Source: Arthrobacter sp. OAP107
GTDB taxonomy: Bacteria > Actinomycetota > Actinomycetes > Actinomycetales > Micrococcaceae
Length of the DNA stretch: 64,000 nt
Assembly (NCBI RefSeq): GCF_040546765.1
Contig: NZ_JBEPOK010000001.1
Coordinates: forward strand, 4,154,001-4,218,000
Direction: 5' to 3'
The number at the start of each line of letters is the position of its first letter. Position 1 is the first letter of the stretch. Positions 58,258 to 64,000 of the stretch are shown here, piece by piece. A program made the translations under genes and the position numbers. Below the pieces are notes generated by a model. The model saw nothing but the letters and a program-made list of their open reading frames with translations, did not search any database and had not been told where the DNA came from.

Positions 58258-58616
58258 TCCCCCGGAGTCCCGCTGGGCACCGAAGTTCCGGCGGGCGTCG
58301 AGGTTTCAGCGGAGCCGGCCGGGGAACCTGCCGCCGCCAGGGCCTCGTCGGCCGCATAGGATTTCGCAACGTTACGGGCCACGTTCATGGCGCTTTGCAT
58401 GGCGTCGACGTCCGGGGCCCGGCCCGCAGCGCACTTAAGGCCGGTGGCGAGCCCCGCTATGAAAGTAGTAAGCGGTGCGGCCGGACGCACCACGGAGTGC
58501 GCAGCCACTCCCGCAACGGACAGCACCTCGTTGATGTCCACGTCCACATCCTCGAGCTCAAAGGCCCGCAGCAGCAGACGGCACCATTCCTCAAGCGTCT
58601 CGTCCTGGCTTTTCAT
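58254..58616 (-). CDS. DUF6457-family protein in the molybdenum-cofactor operon
   Basis: 120 residues: a helical domain of about 85 (LEEWCRLLLRAFELEDVDVDINEVLSVAGVAAHSVVRPAAPLTTFIAGLATGL, read in parts) with the family's conserved HxVxRPAAPLTTFxxG pattern, then an Ala/Pro/Ser/Gly tail. Function unknown; relatives occur beside or fused to mobA in actinobacteria. ATG 58616 has GGAGG 6 nt upstream and is preferred to ATG 58634. It sits between mobA and moeA, overlapping moeA by 4 nt. Confidence 0.82.
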   Translation of the reverse strand: MKSQDETLEEWCRLLLRAFELEDVDVDINEVLSVAGVAAHSVVRPAAPLTTFIAGLATGLKCAAGRAPDVDAMQSAMNVARNVAKSYAADEALAAAGSPAGSAETSTPAGTSVPSGTPGE

Positions 58617-58652
58617 GCCTGCCTCCATATTCATGGCTGTCCGGAAGGCGGG

Positions 58653-59246
58653 TCATTGCTCCCGGACAGCTACTCCCAACGCGGCCGCATCGTCCCAGGT
58701 GTCCACGTCATCCGTGGAGCCGGCAGGGACAACCACAGCCTGCACGTCAAGACTAGCAAGGAGGGCGAAGACTGACCCGTGCGCCAGGGCGTTACGTGCG
58801 GCGGCATCCTGCACGGCGCGTTCCAGCGCAGCTGTGCTATAAAAACCCGCCAGCGGCTGCTGGCGGCCGTCCGCGGATGCCGCCATAACGCCGTCAGCGC
58901 CTGCGCCCGGAAGGGCTTCCAGCAGAGCGCCGACAGCATCGCCCACGCGCGGCATGTCGCACGCCAGAACCAGGACCAAGTCCGACCGGCCTGCGCTCCG
59001 GAGCGCGGCAAGCCCGGCGGCGATTGCCGCCGCCGGCCCCGCAAAGGGCGGGTCCTCACGCGTGCTGAGAACACCACCGGGAAGGCCGCCTGTCTCAGGT
59101 CCCACCACAACAGTGTGCCGGGCACCCGCTGCTGCCGTAAGCGAGCGCTCGAGGAGGGTGGCGCCGTCGAACATCAGGGCAGACTTGGGTGAGCCGCCCA
59201 GTCGCGAGGAGCGGCCGCCGGCCAGGATTATTGCGTCAAAGTCCAC
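58653..59246 (-). CDS. mobA: Molybdenum cofactor guanylyltransferase MobA
   Basis: Nucleotidyltransferase of 197 residues joining GMP to molybdopterin. The N-terminal AIILAGGRSSRLGGSPKSALMFDG is the GTP-binding signature (LAGGxSxRxGxxKA), and LVLACDMPRVGDAV supplies the metal-binding Asp. Together with moeA and fdhD it builds the bis-MGD form needed by formate dehydrogenases. First gene of the four-gene group on the minus strand; the next gene starts 36 nt downstream. Confidence 0.93.
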   Translation of the reverse strand: MDFDAIILAGGRSSRLGGSPKSALMFDGATLLERSLTAAAGARHTVVVGPETGGLPGGVLSTREDPPFAGPAAAIAAGLAALRSAGRSDLVLVLACDMPRVGDAVGALLEALPGAGADGVMAASADGRQQPLAGFYSTAALERAVQDAAARNALAHGSVFALLASLDVQAVVVPAGSTDDVDTWDDAAALGVAVREQ

Positions 59247-59281
59247 ACACCCAGCGTAATGCGGCGATGCTCAGGCGGGCA

Positions 59282-59783
59282 TCAGGCTGCTCTTTCCGGA
59301 AGCAGGAACGGGTCCCACGCCGGCGTGGGCTTCTCCAGCTCCTTGATCTGCCACATGGTGCCTACCGGTGGAGCCGGATCGAACCGGAGCTTCCAGCCCA
59401 TTTCACTGGGCGTGTGGTCACCCTTGACGTTGTTGCAGCGGAGGCAGGCCGCAACCAGGTTCTCCCAGGACATCGGCACCGCCCCGGGATTTCGGCTGGA
59501 CATGGTCTATGGTGTGGGCTGCCTTGCCGCAGTAGGCGCACCGGTGGCCGTCGCGGCGAAGCACGCCGCGCCTGCTCACCGCGGTGATCATGTTGTACCG
59601 GGGGCGGATGTAGCGGTTAAGGAGAATCACGGACGGACGGCCCATGATGTCCTGGGGCCCGACAACAGGATCGTCGCCTTCGGCCACCACGCTTGCCTTT
59701 CCGGTGAGCACAAGGACCAGCGCCCGGCGGAAGGTCACTACCGCCAGCGGTTCATATCCAGCATTCAGAACGAGTGTGCGCAT
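59282..59783 (-). pseudogene. HNH endonuclease, one frameshift
   Basis: Small HNH nuclease typical of actinobacteria, with start MRTLVLNAGYEPLAVVTFRRALVLV and the zinc/HNH region HRCAYCGKAAHTIDHVQPKSRGG in the first frame. The rest of the motif, SWENLVAACLRCNNVKGDHT, and the end MGWKLRFDP continue in the next frame. One surplus base around 59485-59500 explains the break and would otherwise give 166 residues. All expected Cys and His residues (two CxxC pairs, DH, N) are present when joined. ATG 59783 has GAGG upstream. Confidence 0.8.
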
Positions 59784-59956
59784 GCACATACCTCTTCACG
59801 GCCGCACCCGGCAGAGGCGCGAGGGCCGGCTGCCCTCTGCATGTCCGGGCTATGGATCGACACCATAAGAGTAAACACTCACTAGGCAGATGAGCGAATC
59901 GAACACAAGCATCGTCGTGGCGTGTCACCAAAAATTCATGTGGGCGCAAGCAAAAA

Positions 59957-59983
59957 AGGACCCCCGCCAGCTGGCAGGGGTCC
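59957..59983 (-). terminator. Terminator downstream of the NlpC/P60-like gene
   Basis: GGACCCCCGCCAG pairs with CTGGCAGGGGTCC (one mismatch), essentially no loop beyond the central palindrome, next to an A-run (a U-run on the minus-strand RNA). It follows the gene ending at 60005. Confidence 0.7.
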
Positions 59984-60004
59984 CTTCCGTAATGCTTTGG
60001 TGTC

Positions 60005-60796
60005 TTAGCCGCCGACGCGGATGAAGACCGGGCCGGAGCCGACGTTCACGCTGAACAGTGCGGTGGTTCCGCCGTTCCAGCCGCCGTGGACGGCCATGCC
60101 GTTGCCGACGTACACAGCGATGTGGGCCAGGCCCATGCCGCCGTTCTGGTAGTAGGCGAGGTCGCCCGGCCGGGCTTCAGCAGCGCTCACGGTGCGGCCG
60201 AGGGACAGGTAACCTGCCGGCCAGCCGTGGTAGTGGATGCCCACGGCGGCGAGTGCGTTGGTGGCCAGCGCGGTGCAGTCCTGCGAGACGCCCAGCTGTG
60301 CGTAGGCAGCAGCGGCGATGGCAGCGCCCTTGCCGCTGGCGGCAGTGGTCTTCGGCGCTGCCGGGGCAGCGGTCTCAACGGCGGCGGTGGCCTGGACTGC
60401 CGGTGCGGCGTCAGCAGCCGGAGCAGCGTCAACGGCGGGAGCGGCTTCCTGGACCTTTACGACGGGCTTCGGGGCCTCGACGACGGGAGCCGGAGCGGTG
60501 GAGACAGCAGGCTTCTCGTAGGAGATGGCGATGCTGGAAGCGGCCGAGATGGTGGTCGGCGCCGCGGCGGACTGGACTTCCAGCGTGGAAGCAGGAGCGG
60601 ATTCGCGCTGGACGTTGGTCTCAGCAGCGTTGGCGGCGATGCCGCTGGTCAGGACAAGACCGGAAGCAGCAGCGATAACTGCGGCCTGGCGGCCCATGCC
60701 ACCGGCGTTGTCGCCGACGGCCTTGGCAATGACAGCAAGCGAGCTGGTCTTGGTGACCTCGGCGCGGTGCCGTGCAATAGTCGCACGTGTAGTCAT
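60005..60796 (-). CDS. Secreted NlpC/P60-like cell-wall hydrolase
   Basis: 263-residue exported protein. The N-terminus (HRAEVTK..., then GRQAAVIAAASGLVLTSGIAANAA) closely matches the paralogue upstream at 60899, with a signal-like hydrophobic stretch. An Ala/Pro/Val-rich linker (65-155) leads to a papain-like domain with Cys174 (QDCTALATNAL) and His225 (GLAHIAVYVGNGMAVHGG). The usual DCSGF motif is replaced, so activity is less certain. ATG 60796 follows GAGAGAAA. No ydaO-type element precedes it, in contrast to its two neighbours. Confidence 0.82.
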   Translation of the reverse strand: MTTRATIARHRAEVTKTSSLAVIAKAVGDNAGGMGRQAAVIAAASGLVLTSGIAANAAETNVQRESAPASTLEVQSAAAPTTISAASSIAISYEKPAVSTAPAPVVEAPKPVVKVQEAAPAVDAAPAADAAPAVQATAAVETAAPAAPKTTAASGKGAAIAAAAYAQLGVSQDCTALATNALAAVGIHYHGWPAGYLSLGRTVSAAEARPGDLAYYQNGGMGLAHIAVYVGNGMAVHGGWNGGTTALFSVNVGSGPVFIRVGG

Positions 60797-60898
60797 TAAA
60801 GTTTCTCTCTTTCGTGTTCCACGGACCGCGGTGGCAGGACGTGGGATATCGACGAGCCGGCATCTTGGGGGTAAGCCGGCCCGCCTCGAATCGGATTC

Positions 60899-61657
60899 TT
60901 AGCGAAGGGTGTAAAAAGCGGACGTGCCCGTTGCGGACACCGCGTGCAGGAGAGTGCCGTCCGCAGGGTTCAGCGCGCTGATCATCATGCCGTTGCCGAC
61001 GTAGATGCCCACGTGGGCGCCGCCGTTCTGCATGACCAGGTCGCCGGGGGCAGGCGTCGAGGTGGGCTTCATGGCGTTCCACGCGTTGACGCGGGGAATG
61101 CTGATGCCAGCCTGAGCGTAAACCCACTGGGTGAAGCCGGAGCAGTCCCAGCCGCTGGGGGTGGTGCCGCCCCACACGTACGGGTGGCCGATGCCGGTGT
61201 ACGCGATTGCAGCCAGTCCGGAAGCCGCGGCGGAGGCCGCACCATCGGTGGACTTGGCGGTGACGGCCGTGGCCGCACCGGTGCTTTCGTCGGCGGCCTG
61301 CCCTGCGCCGGCCGTCTGGCCCTCATCGTTCGACTGCGGAGCGATGGTTTCGGCGACCGGGGCCGCCACCGTCGTGACAGCAGGACGCTCGAACGAGACA
61401 GTGGCGGTGGGCGCGGCGGTCACAGCAAGCTGTGCGGCCTGGGATCCGGTCTCCGAGGAGGCGGAAACACCAATGTTGGCGTCGGCTGCGTTGGCAGGCA
61501 TGCCAACGCTCAGGATGAGTCCTGAAGCAGCTGCGATAACAGCTGCCTGGCGACCTACTGTGCCGGCATTGGCGCTAACCGCCTTGGACACGGAGTCCAA
61601 CGGGTTCATACGAACCGTTTGCGCGCGGTGGCGCGCGGCATTGTGGCGTGAAGACAC
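60899..61657 (-). CDS. Secreted NlpC/P60 endopeptidase
   Basis: 252-residue cell-wall peptidase. Signal-like region (GRQAAVIAAASGLILSVGMPANAA), Ala/Thr linker, and a C-terminal NlpC/P60 domain with Cys172 (WDCSGFTQWVY), His215 (GGAHVGIYVGNG) and GHPYVWGGTTPSG before the nucleophile. It should cleave stem peptides (D-Glu-diaminopimelate or Lys bond class). I place the start at GTG 61657 with GAGAGG 7 nt upstream, since sequence further upstream is the riboswitch. Expression is probably governed by the ydaO-type element at 61671-61802. Confidence 0.9.
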   Translation of the reverse strand: MSSRHNAARHRAQTVRMNPLDSVSKAVSANAGTVGRQAAVIAAASGLILSVGMPANAADANIGVSASSETGSQAAQLAVTAAPTATVSFERPAVTTVAAPVAETIAPQSNDEGQTAGAGQAADESTGAATAVTAKSTDGAASAAASGLAAIAYTGIGHPYVWGGTTPSGWDCSGFTQWVYAQAGISIPRVNAWNAMKPTSTPAPGDLVMQNGGAHVGIYVGNGMMISALNPADGTLLHAVSATGTSAFYTLR

Positions 61658-61670
61658 GAAGGTAGCCTCT

Positions 61671-61802
61671 CCCAATGCCTGCGAGGTGAGCTGTCGGATT
61701 CGGATGGGAGTCACCCGGCCGCTCCGCTTCCTGGGAAGCTTTGCGACTTAACCCCAAGGCCTTCTTGCGAAGACCAAAATTGGTTCCCCCGCCCCTGCCA
61801 GA
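61671..61802 (-). ncRNA. Cyclic-di-AMP (ydaO/yuaA-type) riboswitch upstream of the NlpC/P60 gene
   Basis: On the minus strand the leader has the recognisable pieces of the class in order: GGGGGAACCAAT near the 5' end, CTTGGGGTTAAGT, GGCCGGGTGACTCCCATCC, and CCGACAGCTCACCTCGCAGGC near the 3' end, about 14 nt before the gene's start. Actinobacterial ydaO elements commonly precede NlpC/P60 genes. Confidence 0.85.
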
Positions 61803-61857
61803 CGATGTAATGCGAACGGACCTTGAGCGGTGGCAGAGTTAGGCAATCCACTCAAGA

Positions 61858-61882
61858 GCGTCAACTTCGGAAAAGTTGACGC
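61858..61882 (-). terminator. Short perfect hairpin between the M23 and NlpC/P60 genes
   Basis: GCGTCAACTT/AAGTTGACGC with a 5-nt loop, 86 nt after the M23 stop codon and before the riboswitch. Probable terminator, though lacking a U-run, or an operator. Confidence 0.4.
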
Positions 61883-61967
61883 GGTTTAGACGGTACAGCA
61901 GTTCGGAGCCAATGTCACATTCAGGTCACGGCGTGTCACAGGAATGAGAGTGCTCACTCGGGTAGGC

Positions 61968-62795
61968 CTAGAGCCAGCCCATGGGATCAACGACGTCCCC
62001 GTTGACCATCACCTCGAAGTGGAGGTGGCAGCCGGTGGAGGCGCCTGTGGTCCCGCTGAGGGCGATAACCTCGCCCCGGGTGACCTTCTGGCCAACCTGG
62101 ACGCTGGAGGACGACAGGTGGTTGTACGTCGTCTCCAGGCCGTTGCCGTGATCGATCACGATGCGGTTTCCTCCGCCATACGGGTGCCACCCCGAGAAAG
62201 TGACTTTGCCGCTGGCTGCAGCAAGCACCTGGGTGCCGCACTCGGCGGCGAAGTCCTGGCCGCGGTGGAACTCGCCGGCGCCGCCGGTGATCGGACTCAC
62301 CCGGTAACCGAACGGTGAGGACTTGACCAGCGTGGTCAGCGGTCCGCCCAGGGTGCCCACCGAGGCCGCACGGCTGATGCTGCCGGCCGACTGGGCGCTC
62401 AGGAGCTGCTTGAGCTTTCCGTCCGGGTCGCCGGTGGTGGAGACTGACGTGCGGCTGAAGTCGATCTTTGCCGCCGGTTCCGCCGAAACCTTCGGCTGCG
62501 CCAGTGAGGCAGCGGACGCCGATGCCCCGCCCTGCTCGCCGGCAGCCAGGACAGGGCTGGTGGCGGGGACAGTAACAGTCAGCAGGAGGCCGGTGGCCGC
62601 GAGGGCAACGCCGGCTTTCTGCCCAACGCCACTGGCCGAGGCGAAATCCGTAACCTGCCGCAACGGACCCCGGCGGCGGCGGCGCGCTTCGCGCTGGGCG
62701 TCCCGGGGACGGTCCGCGGCGTTGGCCTCCGCAAGGCGCGGCTCCGGAGCGGGACCAGTCGCGCGGCGGCGGCCCCGGGCATTCTGCATGGACAA
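61968..62795 (-). CDS. Secreted M23-family metallopeptidase (LytM type)
   Basis: 275-residue zinc peptidase of cell-wall peptides. A strongly basic N-terminus (RDAQREARRRRRG) precedes a membrane/signal stretch (AGVALAATGLLLTVTVPA), a linker, and the LytM domain with His177 and Asp181 (HRGQDFAAECGT) and His257-x-His259 (HLHFEVMV). GGAGEFHRGQD and HPYGGGNRIVIDHGNGL are typical. TTG 62795 is best placed relative to the GAGG ribosome site; ATG 62789 is the alternative. Under the second ydaO-type riboswitch. Confidence 0.9.
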   Translation of the reverse strand: MSMQNARGRRRATGPAPEPRLAEANAADRPRDAQREARRRRRGPLRQVTDFASASGVGQKAGVALAATGLLLTVTVPATSPVLAAGEQGGASASAASLAQPKVSAEPAAKIDFSRTSVSTTGDPDGKLKQLLSAQSAGSISRAASVGTLGGPLTTLVKSSPFGYRVSPITGGAGEFHRGQDFAAECGTQVLAAASGKVTFSGWHPYGGGNRIVIDHGNGLETTYNHLSSSSVQVGQKVTRGEVIALSGTTGASTGCHLHFEVMVNGDVVDPMGWL

Positions 62796-62807
62796 GTACT
62801 GTTTCCT

Positions 62808-62997
62808 CTCTGGATAGCCTGCGGAGTTAGCTGTCGGATTCGGGTCAGAGAGTTCAGACCCGGTCCGCCATCACAAGCCATTCCGGCACAGGGGTATCCC
62901 CGGGAGGATTCCTTCTGCGGAAGAGACTTGCTGCTGCGGACTTCACCCCAAGGCTGTCAGAACAGCCGGTTGTGGTTCCCCCGCCCCTGCCAGTGGG
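62808..62997 (-). ncRNA. Cyclic-di-AMP (ydaO/yuaA-type) riboswitch upstream of the M23 gene
   Basis: Minus-strand leader containing GGGGGAACCACAA, CTTGGGGTGAAGTCCGC, CCCGAATCCGACAGCTAAC and TCCGCAGGC, the standard ydaO pieces, with a longer variable arm than the neighbour at 61671-61802. Confidence 0.88.
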
Positions 62998-63214
62998 TGA
63001 CTCGTGCTGCTGATCTGCTGGCAGGGTTCGGCTCCAGATCAGGTAACGCTTTTGTATCGGCGTTGCCGTTTAACTATAGGCGATTAAAGAGCACGGTAAT
63101 AATTCCGTTATATTCACTGTGCAAAAGTGGTGGGTCATCCTGCCTGCAGATGTCAGACAGGATACGGCTTCCGCGCCGCTGGACGATTAGGCGCCGGTCA
63201 AGGCTCCCTGGAGC
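62998..63214 (-). promoter_or_regulatory. Intergenic region with the promoter of the second riboswitch
   Basis: TATAGT on the minus strand (63078-63073) is a plausible -10 element for the riboswitch transcript. The rest is AT-richer than its surroundings, and no gene is seen. Confidence 0.4.
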
Positions 63215-63910
63215 TTAGTCCAGGCGCACAAACACGTGCGCAGCAACCTCCGGCGGCAGTTCAAGGGCACCCTCGAACCCCGGTACGCGGACAGAGATGT
63301 ACTCCCCCACGCGTTCGAGCGAGACGGCGGCGCCGGGCCGGATCCCGCCTTCGTCCAACTGGAGCAGCAGCTCCGGCTCCACCTGGATGGGTTCTGCCAG
63401 GCGGCTGACGGTGACCTTGGATTCCGGGCCGTAGCCGGTCATGGCATCGAGCAGGTTCACCACCCCGTCCGAGAACGGGCGTGCAGGCTGCCCTCCGAGT
63501 GCGGCCAGGCCGGGAATCGGGTTGCCATAGGGAGATTCGGTGGGGTGATCGAGCATTTCATAGATCCGGCGCTCCACGCGCTCACTCATGACGTGTTCCC
63601 ACCGGCAGGCCTCGTCGTGGACGTAGGCCCAGTCAAGGCCGATAACGTCAGCGAGCAGGCGCTCGGCGAGCCGGTGCTTGCGCATCACCTCGGTGGCGCG
63701 CTTCCGGCCCACTTCGGTCAGTTCCAGGTGGCGGTCGCCGGAGACGACGACGAGGCCGTCGCGTTCCATCCTGCCGATGGTCTGCGAAACAGTGGGGCCC
63801 GAGTGGCGGAGACGTTCGGCGATGCGTGCCCGAAGCGCCACGATGTTCTCTTCCTCCAGCTCCAGAATGGTGCGAAGGTACATCTCCGTGGTGTCGATCA
63901 GATCCGTCAT
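63215..63910 (-). CDS. DtxR-family metal-dependent transcriptional regulator (IdeR/MntR type)
   Basis: 231-residue three-domain regulator. The N-terminal winged HTH (MTDLIDTTEMYLRTILELEEE, then LRHSGPTVSQTIGRMERDGLV) is followed by the metal/dimer domain VIGLDWAYVHDEACRWEHVMSERVERRI, carrying the expected Cys102-type residue, Glu and His ligands, and an SH3-like C-terminal domain. The Cys in DEACRWEH supports an iron-responsive IdeR/DtxR type over a manganese MntR. Could act on the candidate box at 5417-5435. ATG 63910; target genes otherwise unknown. Confidence 0.92.
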   Translation of the reverse strand: MTDLIDTTEMYLRTILELEEENIVALRARIAERLRHSGPTVSQTIGRMERDGLVVVSGDRHLELTEVGRKRATEVMRKHRLAERLLADVIGLDWAYVHDEACRWEHVMSERVERRIYEMLDHPTESPYGNPIPGLAALGGQPARPFSDGVVNLLDAMTGYGPESKVTVSRLAEPIQVEPELLLQLDEGGIRPGAAVSLERVGEYISVRVPGFEGALELPPEVAAHVFVRLD

Positions 63911-64000
63911 TCAGCTCAGCTCCTCGAGCACAGTATTTGTGTCCGTCCCACCGTACCGCGGGCCCGCCGCACCGGGATCCGGCAAGCTGCAGCGGCGGTC

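Noticed and set aside
60797..60898. Possible third ydaO riboswitch before the gene at 60796
   Set aside because: The gap is only about 100 bp and lacks the GGGGGAACC and CCGACAGCTAACC pieces.
1..64000. CRISPR array or prophage
   Set aside because: No regularly spaced repeats of 25-40 bp and no structural, integrase or terminase genes were seen; the IS110 element is the only clear mobile DNA.

Overview
The window is high-GC actinobacterial DNA. It fits Arthrobacter/Pseudarthrobacter or a close Micrococcaceae relative. The grounds are the strong GC bias at third codon positions, the GntR-type control of inositol genes, two cyclic-di-AMP (ydaO-type) riboswitches in front of cell-wall hydrolase genes, a DtxR/IdeR regulator, and small actinobacterial families (DUF6314, DUF6457, DUF998). 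The genus is an inference; no rRNA is present. One tRNA gene, tRNA-Arg(CCT), lies at 38987-39059.

Layout. 1-5 kb: a ureohydrolase/ammonium/solute-uptake group made of a partial agmatinase-like gene, amt, an XRE-cupin regulator and a divergent Na+/solute symporter. 5-9 kb: an acidic small protein, a ferritin-like/VIT1 metal transporter with a plausible iron box, a matrixin-like protease and a LOG-family protein. 9-12.4 kb: an SDR dehydrogenase, a frameshifted MFS carrier and their probable FCD-GntR regulator. 12.6-13.7 kb: a gamma-glutamyl-GABA-hydrolase-like amidotransferase.

13.8-30 kb is a complete myo-inositol catabolic locus. It holds a GntR/UTRA regulator (IolR type) with iolB on the plus strand, and a long minus-strand operon iolC-iolJ-iolD-iolA-iolE-iolG-iolH-iolT running from 29372 down to 19375. 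An MFS/MarR pair and an IS110 insertion sequence sit between the two halves. Three near-identical 16-bp operator-like boxes link the regulator, the operon and a divergently acting malonate-semialdehyde-decarboxylase-like tautomerase into one proposed regulon. Next come sucCD, a lipoprotein, pcrA and a histidinol-phosphatase-like IMPase (30.8-37.4 kb).

37-43 kb: membrane proteins, the tRNA, a DUF6314/Nudix pair, and a large lipoprotein that closely resembles galactose oxidase and keeps the whole copper site. 43-46.6 kb: an ABC exporter and an ABC-F ATPase in one operon with a leader hairpin. 46.8-49.8 kb: a tandemly duplicated two-gene module (HTH protein plus predicted 7-TM protein) in which part of the HTH gene is perfectly identical between copies. 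50-52.4 kb: a polar amino-acid ABC importer. 52.5-55.6 kb: a GH38 alpha-mannosidase. 55.7-59.3 kb: molybdenum-cofactor genes (fdhD, moeA, DUF6457, mobA). 59.3-64 kb: an HNH nuclease, three secreted cell-wall hydrolase genes (two with ydaO-type riboswitches) and a DtxR-family regulator.

Four genes (MFS, galactose oxidase, amino-acid permease, HNH nuclease) are each broken by one apparent single-base indel, three of them in G/C runs. This pattern could reflect sequencing error as easily as real pseudogenes. All database-style assignments are from recognition of motifs by eye; no search was run.
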